A DNA stretch of 47,774 nucleotides. It comes from Methanococcoides seepicolus (GTDB lineage Archaea; Halobacteriota; Methanosarcinia; Methanosarcinales; Methanosarcinaceae). Within the stretch, counting starts at the first letter, position 1; each line of letters opens with the position of its first letter. Shown piece after piece: positions 43,044-47,774 of the stretch. Both the position numbers and the translations under genes were made by a program. Location of the stretch: the NCBI RefSeq assembly GCF_023684405.1, contig NZ_JAGSOI010000012.1, positions 1-47,774 of the forward strand, in the 5' to 3' direction. The notes beneath the pieces are model-generated. The model did no database searches and had not been told where the DNA came from. It saw only the letters and a program-made list of their open reading frames with translations.

Positions 43044-44321
43044 TCACGAGTTCAATCGTTTTTGCTTTCTAAGTGCGAATAAAAGTGCCATTACAAGTGA
43101 AGGGATGGTGAAGCCTGGGGCGTTAGGAGTCTCAACGTCATCCTCTATGAGATCTTCACATGGTGCTTCATCTTCTACGGGCATCTCATCAAATTCGAAT
43201 TTTACTGGTATGTTATCGATACCATTCTGAACAGCTTTCTGGTCAATTGTCTCATAAATTTCATCCATCAAAGAACCATTGATCTCAGATCCTTCCAGGA
43301 ATGTTACTGAGATATAACCATCATAACCTTGCCCGTAAGAAATAACAGGACCATCTGGATACATGTATTTCTCCATATCATTTCTTATATTCCTCATACT
43401 CTCAAGTTCATCAAGCCAACTTCGTCTTTCATCTTCTGTATAAAAATCCATTTCTTTTCCGTAGAATGTTATAACTTTATAGCTACTGTTTTGTCTTTTA
43501 ATATTATCAATTGCTGATCTTGCAAGAATACGTACCCTATTTGACCTATCGTCCAGAGTTTTTGTAAGTGGTTCAATTGCTCTTTTGTCATCGAGTTCTC
43601 CAAGTGCCATTGCAGCATTTGATCTTACATTCTCATCTTCATCATTGAGTAGTTCAATTACAGGTTCAATTGCTCGCGAATCACCTGTTCCACCCAGAGC
43701 TCTAGCTGCATATGCCCGTACAAGTGGATTATTATCTTCTAAGACATCGATAAGGGGTTCCACGGATGGTTCTCCGATATTGCTTAAAGCTTCAGCAGCA
43801 TCTACACCACCTGTATATCCAAGCATTTGAATCAATGGCTCTACTGCTCTTTCATCTCCGATTGCCCCAAGAATTCTTATTGTGGCCAAGTGGATGGGGA
43901 AAATTTCATTTTGATCATTCATGGCTCCAACCAGAGATTCTACTGCTGGCTCATTTATATTCCCAAGGGCAATTTCCGCAGCACGTTGGACTTCATTGTT
44001 TTCGTCACCCAGCAATTCAATTAGAGGTTGTATTGCTCTTTCATTTCCAATTTTCCCAAGAGCAGATGCTGAATTTCCTCGAATTTTAGGGTTTTTGTCA
44101 TTTAGTGCCTGGATTAGAGGATCTACTGCAGGATCTCCAATTTCAACAAGGTTTTTCACAGCATCTAGTCTAATAAACACATCCTGGTGACCCATATTCT
44201 GTATCAATGATTCCATCATTATTTCATCTATAACAGTTTCATCAGAACTAGCACATGTAGAAACTGTGCCGAATATCAGAAGAATGGCTGATACAAAAAT
44301 ACATATAATTTTTACATACAT
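43044..44321 (-). CDS. Secreted HEAT-repeat surface protein with PGF-CTERM-like tail
   Basis: ATG 44321 gives a signal peptide ending near STCA. Seven or so HEAT (PBS-lyase type) repeats follow, each of about 31 residues with the pattern AxxPLIxxLxDxxxxVRxxAAxALGxI (residues of about 30-260). The C-terminal part is a separate domain (YKVITFYGKEMDFYTEDE) with a beta-rich part and an acidic linker; the end is APGF, a hydrophobic helix and RKQKR, an archaeosortase-type anchor. HEAT arrays of this kind bind proteins. It probably displays a binding platform outside the cell. No ribosome binding site is seen, so the transcript may be leaderless. Confidence 0.85.
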   Translation of the reverse strand: MYVKIICIFVSAILLIFGTVSTCASSDETVIDEIMMESLIQNMGHQDVFIRLDAVKNLVEIGDPAVDPLIQALNDKNPKIRGNSASALGKIGNERAIQPLIELLGDENNEVQRAAEIALGNINEPAVESLVGAMNDQNEIFPIHLATIRILGAIGDERAVEPLIQMLGYTGGVDAAEALSNIGEPSVEPLIDVLEDNNPLVRAYAARALGGTGDSRAIEPVIELLNDEDENVRSNAAMALGELDDKRAIEPLTKTLDDRSNRVRILARSAIDNIKRQNSSYKVITFYGKEMDFYTEDERRSWLDELESMRNIRNDMEKYMYPDGPVISYGQGYDGYISVTFLEGSEINGSLMDEIYETIDQKAVQNGIDNIPVKFEFDEMPVEDEAPCEDLIEDDVETPNAPGFTIPSLVMALLFALRKQKRLNS

Positions 44322-44522
44322 GGTTAAAAATATGTGCAATATTATTAAAAATAATTGGTATGTTCTGTGATTAAAACAAAAATTACCAATTCATCCTGAT
44401 GTTTATGGATTAAATTGAAGATGTTTGCTCAATTTCCTAGTATAGATCTCGCCTCATCCCCAGCCTACAACACTGATTAGTCGTGAAAAATAAAAAAAGT
44501 AGGAATCAGAGGATGACTTCCC

Positions 44523-45614
44523 TCATTCCATTGATTCAGCGATTTTTATGAGTTCATCTGAGTTCACTGGACCGCTTATTATCATTCTGGCATTTTCTAT
44601 GTTCCATGAAAGGGATGCATAATCGTCACCAAATGGCGAAGAAACAACCTGGCCTTCATGCCCATTGATATCCACAATCTCACCCCTATTTTCCATTATT
44701 GTAGGAGATTCTTCCCCATAGAAAATTTCACTGATGCGGAGGGCTTCGGAATCTTTTGAATAGGTTATGGAAACAGTTTCCTGCACTTCGCCAAAAAATT
44801 GGGTATTATTATTAACTGTTGCAACTTCAAATTCATAGCCTTCAGTAATGTAGGAAGGAACCAACACATCATATTCAGACAACTCCTGTGCTTCATCAAG
44901 AGTTACTTCCTCGGGAATTAGGTCCTCAAGGCCATCAAGAGTGACCACTTCCGCCCCTTCGGGAATCTCAAACTCAAATTCCGAATCAGGAATACCTGTG
45001 TTGACTTCAAAATCCCTGTATTCTGTCACAATCATGAGATTGCCTTCATTATCATACATTTCGAACTTGAGAGGCATCCAGGTTTCCCTGTCAATCCACG
45101 TTTTCATGTCAACAACTAAGCCAGACGTTGAATTCTCATTTGGTTTTATGGATATTACATAACTGCCTCTGCCGTCAACGGTATCTATGCCATCTAAAGT
45201 GTAATCGTTATCATCCAGGAAATCCTGCATTATACCTGTATAATCCATTTGGCTGGCATCAAAATCTCCCATGGAACCCAGATTCATCGCCATCACAGAA
45301 TTCTGATCGGGATTATATGTCCACATTGTTTTTCCGTTGGAAACCATAATCATACCTTCACCCTGTTCGGCTTGTATTATGGTGGTTTTCGTCTTATCAG
45401 GCATCTTTTGGGACATTGAAGAAATTGATGTGATTTCCTGCTCACCCAAATACGTCGTCATGTAAATGGTGGCAGAATAGTCCTCAATGTTTGCCTGCTT
45501 TTGCTGATATTCCTCAGCAATCTGTGCGGCTGTGAGCTCTTCACCAATACATCCTGCTGAAAAGAGCATGAGTGATGTTATCAGTAAAATAAGTGTTAAT
45601 TTTTGTGTATTCAT
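44523..45614 (-). CDS. LolA/RseB-like lipoprotein
   Basis: ATG 45614 follows GGAG. The signal peptide ends in a lipobox, FSAGC (Cys near residue 22), so the protein should be lipid-anchored outside. The N-terminal half (AEEYQQKQANIEDYSATIYM to LVVDMKTWIDRETWMPLKFEMYD) matches the outer-membrane lipoprotein sorting/RseB-type fold, common in methanogens. The C-terminal half (YDVLVPSYITEGYEFEVATV, VSITYSKD, IVDINGHEGQV) resembles the DUF4367 domain. The two together are a known archaeal arrangement. It probably binds a lipid or protein outside the cell. Confidence 0.85.
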   Translation of the reverse strand: MNTQKLTLILLITSLMLFSAGCIGEELTAAQIAEEYQQKQANIEDYSATIYMTTYLGEQEITSISSMSQKMPDKTKTTIIQAEQGEGMIMVSNGKTMWTYNPDQNSVMAMNLGSMGDFDASQMDYTGIMQDFLDDNDYTLDGIDTVDGRGSYVISIKPNENSTSGLVVDMKTWIDRETWMPLKFEMYDNEGNLMIVTEYRDFEVNTGIPDSEFEFEIPEGAEVVTLDGLEDLIPEEVTLDEAQELSEYDVLVPSYITEGYEFEVATVNNNTQFFGEVQETVSITYSKDSEALRISEIFYGEESPTIMENRGEIVDINGHEGQVVSSPFGDDYASLSWNIENARMIISGPVNSDELIKIAESME

Positions 45615-45835
45615 AGTTCCACTCCATAAGTTATGGAATAAAACCATAGTCAGGTATAAAAATTTAACGATTTTGTAAAAAATAGATGGAGTGCTACTAA
45701 TTTTTCATGGACTGTAAACCTATTCCCATTTTTCTTCGGTAAGACTTAGGAAATTTCCAGTTGTACTAGGTATGTTGACCGATGTCCGAACCTAGGACAG
45801 AAAACAATATCTTGCACCCATATGATACGTTCGAT

Positions 45836-46015
45836 TCATTTATTTTCTACACTTCGCTTTTTTACAAATCGATCCATTGGACCAATTAATATCACAGATA
45901 TCAATGTAAGGTATAGCAACAATGAACTGAAATTATCATTAAACCACCCTTGATAAGCATTATATAGTGCCAGTATGAGTGGTATTGTACGATATATTTT
46001 TCTAAATATTTCCAT
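45836..46015 (-). CDS. 59-aa membrane protein, intact copy
   Basis: ATG 46015 opens a frame that reads MEIFRKIYRTIPLILALYNA, then YQGWFNDNFS, a membrane helix (LLLYLTLISVILIG) and a basic tail (RFVKKRSVENK). A second copy of the gene and its flanks, about 4 kb away at 41831, is frameshifted. Conservation of the frame in this copy supports a real gene. It follows the 83-residue membrane protein by 16 bases. Function unknown. Confidence 0.65.
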   Translation of the reverse strand: MEIFRKIYRTIPLILALYNAYQGWFNDNFSSLLLYLTLISVILIGPMDRFVKKRSVENK

Positions 46016-46031
46016 GATGAGTTCCTCAATG

Positions 46032-46283
46032 TTACTTATTGACTTTTCTAAATAATACTAGAATAAAAGCTATCAAAACAATTATTGCCAACGCATAAAG
46101 GACACTGCCAATGATCTGTCCTGTAAGCATAAAGAACATGCCATATTTATTTGGATAAAAATACTCCATGAAATGGTATAAAATTGCAATAAGCAATAAC
46201 AACAATCCAAATGATGCACTTATATAATTGTGATAAAGATGTCTTGCGATATTTTGTATTAAATCCTCAACTTCTTTCAGCAT
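46032..46283 (-). CDS. Small membrane protein with two helices
   Basis: The 83-residue protein has two membrane helices (FGLLLLLIAILYHFM and IGSVLYALAIIVLIAFILVLF) and a charged N-terminus. Its ATG overlaps the stop of the restored reading frame of the gene before it (GTATGCTGA), which indicates translational coupling. No family is recognised. Confidence 0.6.
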   Translation of the reverse strand: MLKEVEDLIQNIARHLYHNYISASFGLLLLLIAILYHFMEYFYPNKYGMFFMLTGQIIGSVLYALAIIVLIAFILVLFRKVNK

Positions 46284-46569
46284 ACTTGTCCCTCATCCCC
46301 AATATGTGATCTGACTAGATAGTAATACAGCACCGCACCTATGAAATTCAGAAAAATTAGAACGAGCGACCAGATCAGTTTATCATTATCCCCTTGCTGG
46401 GAAAATCATCAGTGTTCCTCTGAAGGCAGTCACATAACATGAATATCCAGAAAACAATAACTATTGCGATAATTCCCCATAATAGTTGACCTATGTGATA
46501 TGTAAAAACAAGTATGGCAAAGAATACCATAAGTCTGACAATTGCCCATTTTGATTTTATTTTGCTCAC
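46277..46569 (-). pseudogene. PLDc_N-type membrane protein with a frameshift in a G run
   Basis: From GTG 46569 (ribosome binding site GGGGG) the frame reads a first helix, then FWIFMLCDCLQRNTDDFPSKG and stops soon after. In another frame the sequence continues NDKLIWSLVLIFLNFIGAVL and YYYLV, and ends at 46277. Joined, the two halves are a textbook phospholipase D nuclease N-terminal (PLDc_N) domain, a two-helix protein of about 97 residues. Adding one G to the GGGG at about 46388 restores the frame. It is a pseudogene, a sequencing error, or a programmed frameshift. Confidence 0.75.
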
Positions 46570-46685
46570 GCTTATGCCCCCATATTGTTAGCTTAATACA
46601 TCTTAGTCTCGTATTCAGTTTTAGTCAATATCTCATCACAAAATAGGACCACATTTGTTGTTCCGTAAATGGAATGCTTCTGAGT

Positions 46686-47117
46686 TCAATCAACAAATCC
46701 CCTTATAAAAAATACTACCCAGAACAGAAAACAGCATATCGCAAGAATATTGTACTGTATTTCTTTTATTGATGCAAAATAGCCTTCCAAGCCACCGAGG
46801 ATAACCAGAATTCCAAAATAAGTAAGAATCTCCATACTGATAAACTCTCTCGATATAATTGAACTCGAATAGAAATAAAGGAAAAGTCCGACTACAGGTA
46901 GCACTCCAACTATAACGGATCCGATCTTATCCCTCGTAATCAATCCATACATGATAGGGGCTAGGGCTAAGAGAAACAGGCTAAAAACCTCAATCAGAAA
47001 TGTCAATGAGCCACCAATTATTGTATCTAATGTATGTCCAAAATGGATTGCTCCAGTTGTAATAACGATGATTACTGAAGATATGATGATTGAGAGAATT
47101 AATTTTTTTATGTTCAT
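46686..47117 (-). CDS. Multi-pass membrane protein, unknown
   Basis: The 143-residue protein starts at ATG 47117 after GGGTGATAA and has about five helices, among them IISSVIIVITTGAIHFG, FLIEVFSLFLLALAPIMYG and LAICCFLFWVVFFI. There is no conserved polar motif that would suggest a transporter. It belongs to the row of minus-strand membrane genes. Confidence 0.6.
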   Translation of the reverse strand: MNIKKLILSIIISSVIIVITTGAIHFGHTLDTIIGGSLTFLIEVFSLFLLALAPIMYGLITRDKIGSVIVGVLPVVGLFLYFYSSSIISREFISMEILTYFGILVILGGLEGYFASIKEIQYNILAICCFLFWVVFFIRGFVD

Positions 47118-47165
47118 TTATCACCCTTCACAATACTTGAAAACATAAATTTAGCAAAGTCCCCC

Positions 47166-47351
47166 TTACTGAAGTCCCAATTTAACAATAGTCCAGTAGG
47201 TAAGAAACCCGTAAAGAAAAGACCCCACAAGTGATATTTCGATTAGCAGATTGTCATGTACTACATGTTTAGCCACAACTCCAGAGAGTACGATTATAGC
47301 AATAACCGTAAAAATTGGAATTACAAGTCTTAATGTTTTTTGTCTTTCCAT
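47166..47351 (-). CDS. Very small membrane protein
   Basis: The 61-residue frame starts at ATG 47351 with GGTAATAAC upstream. It has two helices (LVIPIFTVIAIIVLSGVVA and IEISLVGSFLYGFLTYWTIV) separated by a short polar loop. It is placed regularly between its neighbours on the same strand, which supports coding. Confidence 0.55.
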   Translation of the reverse strand: MERQKTLRLVIPIFTVIAIIVLSGVVAKHVVHDNLLIEISLVGSFLYGFLTYWTIVKLGLQ

Positions 47352-47419
47352 GTTATTACCAAAGAATACAAATTATCACCATTCTCAAAAATTCTCAATC
47401 AGTATTTTTAAGAATCATC

Positions 47420-47773
47420 TTAATTGACCGAGTAAAACAATTTTGCTACTTCTTCACTGGGTATAAGATATCCATTTACCTCATCTAACTTAGGATTCGA
47501 TGGATCTACGCCATATTTACTGATGTAATCGGTTTCTGCCTTCTCAATAATACTAATCATTTCAGCTTCAGTAATTATGATGTCATAATCCTTGCCATGT
47601 TCCATCCCTTCAGGGGGTTTGCCGTCTTCTGTAACAAGCACTTGGCTGTCACTTGAAAGTATGGTCCCTTCAAGGAAATTGGGTAATTCATTATTGGCGA
47701 ATTTTATATCATTTTCTGTAATGTTATATTTTCTATACATATCCTGTAATTCTTCGGAGGTATAATTTGTGTC
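47420..47773 (-). CDS. Hypothetical protein, 5' end outside the window
   Basis: The frame stays open to the right window edge (DTNYTSEELQDMYRKYNITE at the start), so the gene begins outside. The visible 117 residues are soluble and acidic, with EGTILSSDSQVLVTEDG, EAEMISIIEKAETDYISKYG and a C-terminal GYLIPSEEVAKLFYSVN. It may be the end of a secreted or peripheral protein. No family is recognised. Confidence 0.6.
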   Translation of the reverse strand, partial: DTNYTSEELQDMYRKYNITENDIKFANNELPNFLEGTILSSDSQVLVTEDGKPPEGMEHGKDYDIIITEAEMISIIEKAETDYISKYGVDPSNPKLDEVNGYLIPSEEVAKLFYSVN

Positions 47774-47774
47774 T

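Noticed and set aside
43585-44190. Several plus-strand ORFs of 60-107 codons
   Set aside because: They mirror the HEAT repeats of the minus-strand gene and have no independent support.

Overview
The window looks like a piece of chromosome from a methanogenic archaeon of the Methanosarcinales type. The reasons are AT-rich intergenic DNA with archaeal TATA boxes, surface proteins ending in a PGF-CTERM type tail (PGF, a membrane helix, then basic residues), PQQ-propeller and PGF-pre-PGF domain proteins, an Orc1/Cdc6 initiator, and SSV-type integrase logic at a tRNA gene. The genus is not fixed by anything I can see.

Layout. (1) Positions 1-6100: secreted/anchored surface proteins on the plus strand (a DUF4430-like tandem-repeat protein and two PQQ beta-propeller proteins), then two small ORFs. 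(2) 6984-9599 minus: a two-gene operon of class II (B12-dependent) ribonucleotide reductase and the cobalamin adenosyltransferase that makes its cofactor. (3) 9600-11000: a graveyard with a gene start stopped after 11 codons, one type I-E-like CRISPR repeat, a decayed block that may be an insertion-sequence remnant, an intact tRNA-Leu(UAG) and the 5' half of a second tRNA-Leu. (4) 11093-12895 minus: MATE efflux pump and its MarR regulator with a palindromic operator. (5) 13011 to at least 37.8 kb: a mobile, defence-rich region. It opens with a 3'-half tRNA-Gly(UCC) fragment (attachment site) next to a tyrosine integrase. It then holds iteron-like repeats, plasmid-type small genes, a Gabija-like pair (OLD nuclease + UvrD helicase), an IS1634-family insertion sequence with a clear target duplication, a methyltransferase/helicase/GIY-YIG nuclease operon, an orc1/cdc6 gene framed by three long origin-type repeats, a UvrD helicase fused to a Cas4-like Fe-S nuclease, a winged-helix regulator with a large inverted repeat at its start, a truncated integrase, a serine recombinase and a second iteron-like array. 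(6) 38.2-47.8 kb minus: a run of small membrane and secreted proteins with internal paralogy, several in decayed or frameshifted copies, plus a HEAT-repeat surface protein and a LolA/RseB-like lipoprotein.

How it fits together. The orientation of the tRNA-Gly fragment means that, if the element is intact, it extends to the right of 13011 and the complete tRNA-Gly(UCC) gene should lie to the right on the minus strand; I do not find it inside the window. The Orc1 gene with its own repeats suggests that the element is, or was, a self-replicating plasmid or virus that carries defence genes. The strongest leads for something undescribed are the compact Gabija-like pair, the MmeI-like methylase with helicase and GIY-YIG nuclease as separate subunits, and the single-chain UvrD-Cas4 protein with its dedicated regulator beside the origin.
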